Source of the DNA: Pontibacter sp. SGAir0037
GTDB taxonomy: Bacteria; Bacteroidota; Bacteroidia; Cytophagales; Hymenobacteraceae
NCBI RefSeq assembly: GCF_005491705.1
Contig: NZ_CP028092.1
Span: 1,488,001 to 1,552,000 of the forward strand
DNA: 64,000 nucleotides
Direction: 5' to 3'
Under the pieces are notes generated by a model. That model saw only the letters and a program-made list of their open reading frames with translations, did no database searches and was not told the DNA's origin. A program made the translations under genes and the position numbers. Shown in pieces: positions 9,042-17,813 of this stretch. How positions within the stretch are numbered: the first letter of the stretch is position 1; each line of letters begins with the position of its first letter.

Positions 9042-10820
9042 ATGCCTTATACTAAAAAGTATAAAATTCCTTTACTATGGTTAAGAAGACATACTTCTGA
9101 CCGCGACTTTATGCTCATTTCCAGTGTGCTGGTTGGTTTAACAGCAGGTCTGGCAGCAGTAGTTCTCAAAACCTTTGTGCATTACATTCACGAACTGCTG
9201 GCTTACGGAAACAGGCTCCTGGATCAGCCCATCTGGCTTGTCGTATTTCCTATCATTGGTATCCTGCTCACGGTTACGCTGGTGCAGTTCTTTTTCGGAG
9301 GCAACATCGGCAAAGGTACAGCCAACATTTTGTTCCTTATCTCGCAAAAGTCGAGCCTGGTAGAGCGGCATAAGATGTATTCACACATACTTACCAGTGG
9401 AATTACAGCAGGTTTTGGTGGTTCGGCAGGTCTGGAGTCTCCTATTGTGGTTACTGGTTCTGCCATCGGGTCTAATTACGGGCGCGAATATCACCTGAAC
9501 TTTCGGGACAGAACCTTGCTCTTAGCGTGTGGCGCTGCGGCAGGTATTGCTGCCGTGTTTAACGCGCCCATTGCCGGTGTGCTTTTTGCAATTGAGGTAC
9601 TCTTGACAGACATTACCATTTCAGCTTTCATTCCTTTAATTATTTCGGCTGTAGTAGGCGCACTCTGTTCGCGCATCATCTTAAAGGAAGAAATACTTTT
9701 CTCTGTCGAACAAATGGACGCTTTTCAGGCTTATAACGTGCCATATTATGTGCTGCTCGGCATTCTTTGCGGCATCACCTCGGTTTACTATACCCGCATG
9801 GTGCACCGTATAGAAGATGTTTTTGCTCCTTTTCAGAACCAGGTTTATCAGAGGGCTATAGTAGGAGGAATCCTGCTGGGGCTGCTCATTATGCTTTTCC
9901 CGCCTCTGTTCGGGGAAGGTTACCAAAGTATTAAGTTGCTGCAAAACAGCCATCCTTCTGTATTGCTGGAGGATAGCTGGCTTTCATTTTTTGGCTCAAA
10001 CGAATGGCTTATCCTTTGCTTTGTAGGAGCACTGGCACTGGTAAAAGTGTTTGCCACAACGTTAACCATTGTATCGGGTGGTAACGGCGGAAACTTTGCT
10101 CCTTCTATGTTTGTAGGGGCACACTTGGGTTTCTTCTTCTCCAGGCTGCTGAACATGCTGCAGGTAAGCAAAATACCCGAAAGCAGCTTTACCATGGTGG
10201 GAATGGCCGGTATCTTAAGCGGTGTAATGCACGCACCTCTTACCGCAGTCTTCCTGATTGCCGAAATTACGGGAGGCTATACCCTCATGATCCCGATTAT
10301 GATCGTGTCGGCTACTTCTTTTGCCCTGGTGAAATATTACGAACCATACTCCCTCGATACCAAAAAGCTTGCCCAGAAAGGCGAGCTTCTTGGCCGGAAC
10401 AAAGACCTGACAATTCTTCGCATCCTGAAGATCCGGCACCTGATTGAAACGGAATTTCAGCAGGTACCGGCCGAAGCCAACTTAGGTGAACTGGTTCAGG
10501 TTATAGCGCACTCAACCCGTAATATTTTTCCTGTTGTTGGTCAGGATAAGCGCTTGGAAGGAATCATCCTGCTGGAAAACGTGCGTGAGATCATGTTTAA
10601 AACGGAGCAGTATGACCAGGTAATGGTAAAGCAGCTTATGATCAAACCAATGGCCCTGATCCAGATAGACGATAGTATGGCAGACGTAATGAAAAAGTTT
10701 GATGAGACCGGTGCCTGGAATCTGCCTGTCGTTGACAATGAGAAATATGTTGGTTTTGTGTCTAAATCCAGCATCTTTACCAAGTATAGAAAGCTTCTTA
10801 TCAAAACAACAGAGATGTAG
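9042..10820 (+). CDS. CLC family chloride channel/transporter with C-terminal CBS domains
   Basis: A 592-residue protein. The first 430 residues or so form the CLC membrane domain. The selectivity motifs are GGSAGLESP (about residues 126-134, with the gating glutamate of GxEGP) and GGNGGNFAPSMFVG (about 347-360, GxFxP). Two CBS domains follow at about 455-590. The residue matching the internal proton glutamate of the E. coli exchanger (E203) falls in APIAGVLFAIEVLL and is valine, so coupling may differ from ClC-ec1. This alignment was made by eye. A single gene after mrp, it may contribute to anion balance. Confidence 0.92.
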   Translation: MPYTKKYKIPLLWLRRHTSDRDFMLISSVLVGLTAGLAAVVLKTFVHYIHELLAYGNRLLDQPIWLVVFPIIGILLTVTLVQFFFGGNIGKGTANILFLISQKSSLVERHKMYSHILTSGITAGFGGSAGLESPIVVTGSAIGSNYGREYHLNFRDRTLLLACGAAAGIAAVFNAPIAGVLFAIEVLLTDITISAFIPLIISAVVGALCSRIILKEEILFSVEQMDAFQAYNVPYYVLLGILCGITSVYYTRMVHRIEDVFAPFQNQVYQRAIVGGILLGLLIMLFPPLFGEGYQSIKLLQNSHPSVLLEDSWLSFFGSNEWLILCFVGALALVKVFATTLTIVSGGNGGNFAPSMFVGAHLGFFFSRLLNMLQVSKIPESSFTMVGMAGILSGVMHAPLTAVFLIAEITGGYTLMIPIMIVSATSFALVKYYEPYSLDTKKLAQKGELLGRNKDLTILRILKIRHLIETEFQQVPAEANLGELVQVIAHSTRNIFPVVGQDKRLEGIILLENVREIMFKTEQYDQVMVKQLMIKPMALIQIDDSMADVMKKFDETGAWNLPVVDNEKYVGFVSKSSIFTKYRKLLIKTTEM

Positions 10821-10882
10821 TAACTCTGCCGCTTTTAATTGTTCTGCGGTAGCTGCACACCAAAACCTATAAAACCGAAACG

Positions 10883-11740
10883 ATGAATTCTCCGAAATGG
10901 CTTGATCGCATCCTTTACCCTTTTCGCCACCATACCTTTAGCCTGCCGGCCGGGAGAATGCATTACGTTGACGAAGGAAGCGGAGAGCCCATCGTGTTTG
11001 TGCACGGTACGCCTACCTGGTCCTTTCTCTGGCGGCAGCAGATCAAGTCGCTCAGCAGGACTTATCGCTGCATCGCACCCGATCACCTTGGGTTCGGCTT
11101 ATCAGATAAACCTCCCGGATTTGCCTATACCCCTGAAGCACATGCACAAAACCTGGAGCAGCTGCTGGAGCATTTACAACTGGATAATATTACTTTGGTA
11201 GTACATGATTTCGGAGGCAGTATCGGTTTGAATTATGCGCTTAAACATCCGGAGAAAATAAAGAACCTGGTGATTCTGAACACCTGGATGTGGTCGCTGG
11301 AAGAGCAGCGGCAGCTGATTAAAATCAGTAGGTTTATGAGTAGCAGCTTTGGCAAGTTTCTGTACATTAGTTTAGCTTTTTCTCCCAGGGTGCTGCTTCC
11401 GCAGGGGTATCACAAGCGGAAGCACCTTCCGAAAGATGTACACCAGCACTACCTCAAGCCACTTGCCAGCTCCTCCGCCAGATTGGGTACCTGGCATTTT
11501 GCAAAAGCGCTTCACCAGTCTGCTGATTTTTTTGAATCGCTTTGGGAACAGCGTGAGAAACTGAAAGGAAAGAATATACTATTTATCTGGGGTGATAAAG
11601 ATAAGCTGCTGCCCTTGAGTTTGCTGCATAAATGGACCAGCAGCTTTCCCGAAGCAAAGACCATAAAAATTAATGCAGGGCATTTTTTGCAGGAAGAAAA
11701 AGGAAGTGAGGTTACAGAGGCTATTAAGGCATTTTTATAA
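10883..11740 (+). CDS. Alpha/beta hydrolase related to haloalkane dehalogenases
   Basis: A 285-residue alpha/beta hydrolase. The oxyanion segment is VHGTPTWSFLW (residues 40-50). The nucleophile elbow is VVHDFGGSIG, so the nucleophile is Asp109 rather than Ser. The likely acid is in FIWGDKDKLLP (Asp238 or Asp240) and the histidine is H267 in GHFLQEE. An Asp nucleophile and HGxPTWS are typical of haloalkane dehalogenases. However, the halide-binding Trp after the nucleophile is Phe110, and the Asn of HGNP is Thr43. Dehalogenase activity is therefore doubtful, and an epoxide hydrolase or other role is possible. It begins 62 bases after the CLC gene and may be read with it. Confidence 0.8.
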   Translation: MNSPKWLDRILYPFRHHTFSLPAGRMHYVDEGSGEPIVFVHGTPTWSFLWRQQIKSLSRTYRCIAPDHLGFGLSDKPPGFAYTPEAHAQNLEQLLEHLQLDNITLVVHDFGGSIGLNYALKHPEKIKNLVILNTWMWSLEEQRQLIKISRFMSSSFGKFLYISLAFSPRVLLPQGYHKRKHLPKDVHQHYLKPLASSSARLGTWHFAKALHQSADFFESLWEQREKLKGKNILFIWGDKDKLLPLSLLHKWTSSFPEAKTIKINAGHFLQEEKGSEVTEAIKAFL

Positions 11741-11782
11741 GCAAGCTCCAGGCGCAATACTTTACCCCTTCTGCAAAACAAA

Positions 11783-11814
11783 AACCAGCAACAGGACACT
11801 TCCTGCTGCTGGTT
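11783..11814. terminator. Bidirectional terminator hairpin after the hydrolase
   Basis: A 14-bp stem with one mismatch (11783-11796 with 11801-11814) and a 4-nt loop lie between convergent genes. A-rich sequence on the left gives a U-run for the minus-strand transcript of the large secreted protein. Confidence 0.7.
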
Positions 11815-11836
11815 AACATAATAAAGCAACTATAGT

Positions 11837-14800
11837 TTATTTAACAACTAGTCTTCTTACAGCCCCTTCTGATGTGCGCACAAAGTATAATCCTGTTTTA
11901 AAGCCTGAGATATCAATTGACTTTAAAGCTGTGCCTGTAAATAATAGCTTGCCGGTTACATCCAGCACCTGCACATCTACCTGTTTGCTGAAAAACACTT
12001 CTTTGCCCGTAGCTGGGTTGGGGTAAAGGTGAAAGTTTTGTTTCGTAGCCAATACCTCTCCTTTAGCAGAAGTAATCGTTTTCTGTACTTCAAATACTGA
12101 AACCGTTCCGCTGATTTCGTTGGCAACAGCTATGTAAGGTTTGCCATCAGGGCTGTTCTGTGCCATGATGTAAATAATTCCTTCCGGGCCGTGGTCACCG
12201 GCATAGGTAGCCGTGTTGCGGGTATTTAGGTAATCTACAAATTTAACATTGGCAGGGTCCGAAATATTATAAACCATCACGCCACCTACCCGCTCCAGCG
12301 CGACAAAGGCATACACGGCACCATCGATCGTAGCTACGGTAACATTTTCTGGTTCAGGTCCTTTAGCCCGGCTCCTGCTTTTAAAGCCATTGCCCTCGTG
12401 GTCTGAATTAAAAAGCGATGCTATGGAAGGTTCTGTAGAAGTGTATAATTCAAAATCATCCCCACTGTCATATACCAACTCCTTTGTTTCGGCATTCCAG
12501 ATGGAGAAAGAGCGGGAACCAAGCATGTACAGCTCGTCTAAGTCGCCATCGCCATCGGTATCGCCATGCAGGTTGGTAATGCGCAAACGGCCCAGGTTAT
12601 GGTTGTCTTTTAACACAGCTGCATGTGGGAATTTGGCCTGATCGAGAGTGGCAGCTCCTACGGTGGTACGTTCGTTTAAGCTGCCGTACTCTTTCTCATC
12701 TCCTTCGTTTGCAGTAACCAGGTATGTTGTACTGCCTACGGTATAGTTTGCTACTCCATCCGGAATATAGAAAGATTTGATCGGCCAGTTGGAAAGATGC
12801 ACCACGCCACTGTTATCGGAAGCATCGAAACCGTTGCCCAAAGCACTCATGTCTTTTGTGCCTAAAGGCCAGATAGCAGTTATGGATTTTGTTTCCAGGT
12901 TGAGTTCGGCTATGGCATTATTCTCTTGCAGCGTTACCCAAGCCTTACGCGAATCAGGTGAAACAGAAATATACTCCGGCTCCAAATCCTGCGATAAAGT
13001 ACTGGTGGATTTTGTCTTACGAACGCCGGCAGCCATCAGTGCTGCCTCCTGCTCGTTGTAGGCTGTAAACAATAAAGTGGTAACATGTGCCTGTCCTAAA
13101 TTAGCAATGCCTCCTGAAATGTCTATAATACTGATCGAGCCTTCCGGATCTATGGTATAGGCATCGTTCGGTTGTCCTTCGTTAGCCGTTAAAACTTTTG
13201 TTCCATCCGGAGTAAAAGTAACCATATCGGGCAATGCTCCTACTGTTACCTGTGCCTGCACGTCTCCGTTTGTATTCATAAATATAACAGAACCATTTTG
13301 CTGCTCGTCGGCATTCGGACTGGCAACAGCTACAATGCCATCACGAACAGCTACACTGGTAATACCGCCATAAGGTGCCATGTCGATCGACTTAATAAGG
13401 GTAATGGCAGCCGGATTTGAAAAATCAGCAATATCCAGCCTGTTCTGTACAGAACTGGTCATGAACAGGCGTTGCGAAGCCGGATCATGTACTACAATTT
13501 CGGTGGTACTGCCATTGGCGCCTACCGGTTCAAAGCTGGATACATGCGCCAACCGTATCTCCTGGTTTGGTTGCGTTGCTTTCCTGTCATTGTCTCTGAT
13601 ATAGATTGTCAGGTATTGGCTGCCAGTTAGTGTTGCACCTGTTATATCTTCCAGGCTTAACACAAAATATTCGTCCTGCTCTTCTTCCGTGTCGTTGATG
13701 ATCGGGATGCTGAGGGTATGGCTGGTACCGCTTGCACCGGTTAGTTGAATGCTTTGTGTGCTGAAAGTGAAGTCAGAAGCGGTAGCTGTACTGAATGGGG
13801 CAGCTTTGAGAACCAGCTTTGCTGTCGCCTCAGCAGGATTTTCGATATTTATTGTTACCTCCGCTGTACCTGCTGATTCACTGACAGATAAAAACTTAGT
13901 GGCAAAGGAAATGGTGGTGTTATAGGTAAAGGAGAAGGTGTAGGCACTATGCATTACTCTATCTTCTTTGTCTTTTACACCAGCCACCTGTAAGGTATAA
14001 GTTGCTCCGGATGCGAAGGCGGTACTGAAAAGAAGCGTGACTGTTTTAGCATCATCAGCCAATAGAGCAGACTGCAGCCCGTCTATTCCAGTATAATTTG
14101 CCAGCATAGCAGCCGATGCAGCTGCAAGCTCCTTGTTAAAGGCCAGCTCCAGGGTGTTCTGATTAAGGACACGGGCACTAGCTACAGCTGGTGGACCAGG
14201 GAATGCCCACTCAGGCCAGCGCTGGGCTGCTGTTCCCGATGCAGTACCCTCCCAGTTTTCAGGCATCAGAATAGCCGCCTGTAGTTCTGCTTTTGTACCT
14301 GTTGTCCGGCCTTTATAAAAGGCATTAGCGGTGTTACCTGCTGTATTGCCCGGAGCACCGCTCAGGCTGATGGCATGATGACCAAGAGTAAGTGATGCGG
14401 GCAATTTAGAAAGACTGCCGCTACAGGATGTGTTTGCCTCTACCCAGGCATTGGAGCTCAAGGCCGTGATGTAGGATGGATTTTGAGGCGTTCCGGTATA
14501 CACAAGTACCTGGTCGCCACCGGAACTTAAGCCGAATTTAGAGCCGTAAACAGTGCCGTGGCTTGTGCTTGGTACATCATTCTGAATTCGAATGACAGTT
14601 CCTGCTGCAATGCCGGTGGCAGGGGCTACCCAGGTAAGCCCGCCTTCGCATTGCGGCTGGGTATTGTCTGTATACTTGGCATCAGTAAAATGAACCATTG
14701 TTCCGGGCAGTATATCTACCAACGTGATAAAAGCTACTTCATCTTCCGTACCTGTTGCATTCATACGATAGGCTACAAAAAGCAGGTCGCCAGGCTGAAA

Positions 14801-15754
14801 CTGTGTTTGCTGCGCAATCGTGGTAAATGTAAACGATGGCGAAGTTTCAACTGCATTGTCACTGAAGTCTTCTACTACATCGGCTTTCAGGGCAATGTAA
14901 TAAGTCTGATTCGGTGCCAAAGATGTAGCCGGTATAATTGTGATGGTTCTGTCGGCAAAGGTTGCACTGTAAGCAATGGCAGTACCTTGCGCATCCTGTA
15001 ATTTAAATTCTACCAGGTTTGCCACATTATTATTGGTGATAGCAGTGTTGTCGCGTAAGCGGACATCCTCGTTAAAGGTAATGCTTGGATGAACATCTAC
15101 CGCTACATGCACGGCGTTGGCAGCGGGCGAAAATGTTAGGCTCGGAGGCAGAACATCGGCTCCTGCCTGCTCGCCCTCAACTGTAAAATTATCAAAGCGA
15201 TTGTTTCCTACCAGTCCTCCGGCCTCCTGCTCAAAGCTTATCCTGATCTTAAAGTTATCGTTATTATTGGCAGCTGCTATACCTGAAAAGTCAAGGGTTT
15301 CAAGCTGAGGTGTTCCGTTGTTAGGAGCTATGGTCGTGAAAGGGGTATAGTCGGTTCCGTTTGTTGTGTATTCAATAAGCTGTGTTCCGGCCCCTGAACC
15401 TGAACGCATGCTCACATATTTTATCAGGATGTTTCGGAAACCGGTAGTCGGTATATGAAAGAGAAGCGCACCGCCAATCGGATTGTTAAAACGAAGATGG
15501 TTTCCTGCCGGATCTCCATTTCGGGCATTGAGGTTTTCCCGGTCGAACCCCTGGCCTGTACCCTCTTTTTCTGCAATGGCACTGGTTCCACCGGCTATAT
15601 GCTTTATAGAAGCACCATCCAGAATGGAAACAGGAGTAAGATGTGCTTCCAGGCTACTGGTGTTGTTAAAGTTCCAGTAATGCAGCAGCGTTTGCGCCTG
15701 TGCCCCTGAACTCAACAATACCAGGAATAGAAAACTGCGTAGTTTTTTTCTCAT
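11837..15754 (-). CDS. Large secreted multidomain protein with choice-of-anchor I domain and T9SS sorting domain
   Basis: 1305 residues with a signal peptide (about 1-20, KKLRSFLFLVLLSSGAQA). A beta-rich N-terminal domain starts LLHYWNFNNT. An Ig-like Big_5 type domain follows at about 200-312 (PPSLTFSPAANAVHVAVDVHP), then a domain with a hydrophobic core at about 318-510 and a second Ig-like domain at about 515-612. A Calx-beta domain is at about 618-725 (DEEQDEY-type acidic loop, here DTEEEQDEYF). A choice-of-anchor I/beta-propeller region (about 735-1230) contains LTANEGQPND and LVTANEGDEKEYG. The last 70 residues or so (FHLYPNPATG to RRLVVK) are a type A T9SS sorting domain, so it is exported through the outer membrane by the type IX system. 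Related propeller proteins are sometimes annotated as alkaline phosphatase-like, but no catalytic site was identified. Confidence 0.85.
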   Translation of the reverse strand: MRKKLRSFLFLVLLSSGAQAQTLLHYWNFNNTSSLEAHLTPVSILDGASIKHIAGGTSAIAEKEGTGQGFDRENLNARNGDPAGNHLRFNNPIGGALLFHIPTTGFRNILIKYVSMRSGSGAGTQLIEYTTNGTDYTPFTTIAPNNGTPQLETLDFSGIAAANNNDNFKIRISFEQEAGGLVGNNRFDNFTVEGEQAGADVLPPSLTFSPAANAVHVAVDVHPSITFNEDVRLRDNTAITNNNVANLVEFKLQDAQGTAIAYSATFADRTITIIPATSLAPNQTYYIALKADVVEDFSDNAVETSPSFTFTTIAQQTQFQPGDLLFVAYRMNATGTEDEVAFITLVDILPGTMVHFTDAKYTDNTQPQCEGGLTWVAPATGIAAGTVIRIQNDVPSTSHGTVYGSKFGLSSGGDQVLVYTGTPQNPSYITALSSNAWVEANTSCSGSLSKLPASLTLGHHAISLSGAPGNTAGNTANAFYKGRTTGTKAELQAAILMPENWEGTASGTAAQRWPEWAFPGPPAVASARVLNQNTLELAFNKELAAASAAMLANYTGIDGLQSALLADDAKTVTLLFSTAFASGATYTLQVAGVKDKEDRVMHSAYTFSFTYNTTISFATKFLSVSESAGTAEVTINIENPAEATAKLVLKAAPFSTATASDFTFSTQSIQLTGASGTSHTLSIPIINDTEEEQDEYFVLSLEDITGATLTGSQYLTIYIRDNDRKATQPNQEIRLAHVSSFEPVGANGSTTEIVVHDPASQRLFMTSSVQNRLDIADFSNPAAITLIKSIDMAPYGGITSVAVRDGIVAVASPNADEQQNGSVIFMNTNGDVQAQVTVGALPDMVTFTPDGTKVLTANEGQPNDAYTIDPEGSISIIDISGGIANLGQAHVTTLLFTAYNEQEAALMAAGVRKTKSTSTLSQDLEPEYISVSPDSRKAWVTLQENNAIAELNLETKSITAIWPLGTKDMSALGNGFDASDNSGVVHLSNWPIKSFYIPDGVANYTVGSTTYLVTANEGDEKEYGSLNERTTVGAATLDQAKFPHAAVLKDNHNLGRLRITNLHGDTDGDGDLDELYMLGSRSFSIWNAETKELVYDSGDDFELYTSTEPSIASLFNSDHEGNGFKSRSRAKGPEPENVTVATIDGAVYAFVALERVGGVMVYNISDPANVKFVDYLNTRNTATYAGDHGPEGIIYIMAQNSPDGKPYIAVANEISGTVSVFEVQKTITSAKGEVLATKQNFHLYPNPATGKEVFFSKQVDVQVLDVTGKLLFTGTALKSIDISGFKTGLYFVRTSEGAVRRLVVK

Positions 15755-15832
15755 AACATAGCTTTAGTTGGTTGAATGATTACATTCAGCTAAGTTATTA
15801 GCAGCCTGTTATGAGAACTTTACCTAATTTTT

Positions 15833-15848
15833 ATGATAATATTATCAT
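15833..15848. promoter_or_regulatory. 16-bp perfect palindrome upstream of the secreted T9SS protein
   Basis: ATGATAATATTATCAT is a perfect palindrome 78 bases upstream of the start at 15754. It could be a dimeric regulator site or part of an AT-rich promoter. No TAnnTTTG box was found between it and the gene. Confidence 0.35.
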
Positions 15849-15853
15849 TTGTT

Positions 15854-15913
15854 TATGCTCTTCTTCAGCAATGGCGCTGCTAGCAAGCAAGGCCATTGCT
15901 GAAGAAGAGCATA
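15854..15913 (-). terminator. Long hairpin after hisIE, probable terminator of the hisHAFIE operon
   Basis: A perfect 22-bp stem (15854-15875 with 15892-15913) and a 16-nt loop lie 13 bases past the hisIE stop. The minus-strand flank is A-rich (AAACAAAT) rather than U-rich, so efficient Rho-independent termination is not certain. The stem is unusually long, and it may protect the 3' end or act in both directions. Confidence 0.6.
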
Positions 15914-15926
15914 GAGATAATAGATG

Positions 15927-16535
15927 TTACTTTTTATGACGCTCTTCCAGAACCGCCACCACATCCTTCAACTCCAGTCCGGTAGCAGCTAGCAGCACCA
16001 GCAAATGATACAGCAGATCAGCTGCTTCGCCCTTCATGGTGTCTAATTTACCTGCCACGGCATCAATCACTGTTTCTACAGCCTCCTCTCCTACTTTCTG
16101 CGCAATTTTATTCACGCCTTTATCAAACAGGAAATTTGTATAAGAACCTTCTGCCGGATTTGTTTTTCTATGCTGAATCACCTGCTCCAGTTCTGCTATA
16201 AAGCGAATGGCTGTTGCTCTGTTTGAGGTTTCTTCCTCTCCGAAACAACTGGTAGCACCGGTGTGGCAGGTTGGGCCATTGGGTTTTACTTTAATTAAAA
16301 GCGAATCGCTGTCGCAGTCTTGGGCAATGCTGATTACTTCCAGCGTGTGGCCAGATGTTTCTCCTTTTGTCCAGAGGCGGTTTTTGGTGCGGGAAAAGAA
16401 AGTAACCAATCTTTCCTGCTGTGTTTTTTCCAGTGCCTCCTGGTTCATATAGCCAAGCATGAGAACCTGTCCTGTTATACTGTCCTGTACAACAGCAGGG
16501 ACTAATCCTCCGCTTTTTTCAAAATCAAGTTTCAA
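15927..16535 (-). CDS. hisIE: Bifunctional phosphoribosyl-AMP cyclohydrolase / phosphoribosyl-ATP pyrophosphatase
   Basis: A 202-residue fusion. The HisI part (about 1-110) has GLVPAVVQD, the motif SGHTLEV near residue 60, the zinc-site DCDSD near 73-77 and CHTG further on. The HisE part (about 110-200) has EEAVETVIDA and the end of a nucleotide-pyrophosphohydrolase helix bundle (EAADLLYHLLVLL). It carries out steps 2 and 3 of histidine synthesis. The natural start falls on a TTG codon at 16535. No in-frame ATG lies between it and the upstream stop, and only ATT or ATC are alternatives. It is the last gene of the hisHAF-x-IE operon, 47 bases after an unrelated secreted protein. Confidence 0.95.
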   Translation of the reverse strand: MKLDFEKSGGLVPAVVQDSITGQVLMLGYMNQEALEKTQQERLVTFFSRTKNRLWTKGETSGHTLEVISIAQDCDSDSLLIKVKPNGPTCHTGATSCFGEEETSNRATAIRFIAELEQVIQHRKTNPAEGSYTNFLFDKGVNKIAQKVGEEAVETVIDAVAGKLDTMKGEAADLLYHLLVLLAATGLELKDVVAVLEERHKK

Positions 16536-16582
16536 TGTTGTAGGGTTAAGCGTAAAAATGATAAAAGTTTAGTGGTCGTGCA

Positions 16583-17017
16583 TCAGATACTGCTTACCAA
16601 ACCAGATAAACCTTTTATTAAAGCTTTCTTAGAATTCGTTTTTTTGGACTCGCTGATCAGGTAGTTGAAGTAATCCTTGGCACAGTTCCTGCCAAAAGGA
16701 GGCACCATGAGTACCAGCTTCTGCTCTTCACTCACGGCAATGCTATAAGCTGCTGAAAAATCTGTACTTGTGCAGCTTTGCGAGAAATAGCTGGTATGCG
16801 TTTTCAGGATGATGTCACACAGGTTGCTATAATCGGCTTCGGTGATCAGGATGTATTGCACCGCGTTTTCTTTGGCTCCCTCTATTTCTCCGGTATGGAA
16901 AATATAAGCCGGAGCAGCTTTATCTCCCCCGATAGAATTGATTTTTATAATTTTCCCGCCGCAAATGCCCAGGAACGGCAGACAGCATAAAGCGAAAAGT
17001 AAAAGTGACTTTTTCAT
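16583..17017 (-). CDS. Hypothetical secreted protein inside the his operon
   Basis: A 144-residue protein with an N-terminal signal peptide (MKKSLLLFALCCLPFLGICG). The mature part has three cysteines after the signal (SNLCD, SQSCTS and GRNCAKD), then a Lys/Ser-rich C-terminus. I do not recognise the family. It lies between hisF (37 bases upstream) and hisIE (47 bases downstream) on the same strand, so it is probably co-transcribed, although a secreted protein has no obvious role in histidine synthesis. It may be a lineage-specific insertion. The ATG at 17017 gives the complete signal peptide. Confidence 0.7.
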   Translation of the reverse strand: MKKSLLLFALCCLPFLGICGGKIIKINSIGGDKAAPAYIFHTGEIEGAKENAVQYILITEADYSNLCDIILKTHTSYFSQSCTSTDFSAAYSIAVSEEQKLVLMVPPFGRNCAKDYFNYLISESKKTNSKKALIKGLSGLVSSI

Positions 17018-17054
17018 TAAAAGGTAAAGGCTAAAAATTTAAAGCAATCTAAGA

Positions 17055-17813
17055 TTAAATCCGCACATCAACTCCCTGTTCCTGCAGGAATTTTTTCAGA
17101 ACGGGCACCTCCAGTTCCCTGAAATGGAACAGGCTGGCTGCTAAAGCGGCGTCAGCATTGGCTTGGTGAAACACATCCGCGAAATGCTGCATGGTACCGG
17201 CACCTCCGGATGCAACAACAGGCACCGTGACAGCATTAGAGACTTCACCTGTAATATCAAGGGCAAACCCTGCTTTGGTGCCGTCGTTGTTCATACTGGT
17301 CAGCAGTATCTCCCCTGCTCCCAGGTCAGTTACGTTGCGGCACCAGTTTACGGTGGCATGTTTTGTTTCCACTGTACCGGCGCGTGCATAGACCTTCCAT
17401 CCGGTAGCTTCGGTAAATTTTGTGTCTACTGCCACTGTAATGCACTGGCTTCCGAACCGCTTGGCAAGTTCTTCGACCAAACCCGGATTACGTATAGCCG
17501 CTGAGTTGACAGAAACTTTATCTGCCCCGGCCATAAGCAGCACCTCCACATCCGCAACTGCTCCTATGCCTCCGCCCACTGTAAAAGGTATATCGATATG
17601 GCGTGCTATGTCACGAACCAGTTCTGCAAAAGTCTTGCGTTCTTCATTGGTGGCGGTAATGTCCAGGAACACCAGTTCATCAGCCCCCTGCTCGGCGTAC
17701 CATTTGGCCAGCTCTACAGGATCTCCGGCATCACGTATATTTTCGAACTGAATACCTTTTACACAGCGCCCGTTTTTAATGTCGAGGCAGGGAACAATAC
17801 GTTTTGTTAGCAT
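17055..17813 (-). CDS. hisF: Imidazole glycerol phosphate synthase cyclase subunit
   Basis: A 252-residue (beta/alpha)8 barrel of normal size. It starts MLTKRIVPCLDIKNGRCVKG, where Asp11 of the CLDI segment is a catalytic acid. The second catalytic Asp is in VAVDTKF near residue 130. The phosphate loops are GGGIG and ASGGAG. With HisH it makes imidazole glycerol phosphate and AICAR. It overlaps hisA by 7 bases. Confidence 0.97.
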   Translation of the reverse strand: MLTKRIVPCLDIKNGRCVKGIQFENIRDAGDPVELAKWYAEQGADELVFLDITATNEERKTFAELVRDIARHIDIPFTVGGGIGAVADVEVLLMAGADKVSVNSAAIRNPGLVEELAKRFGSQCITVAVDTKFTEATGWKVYARAGTVETKHATVNWCRNVTDLGAGEILLTSMNNDGTKAGFALDITGEVSNAVTVPVVASGGAGTMQHFADVFHQANADAALAASLFHFRELEVPVLKKFLQEQGVDVRI

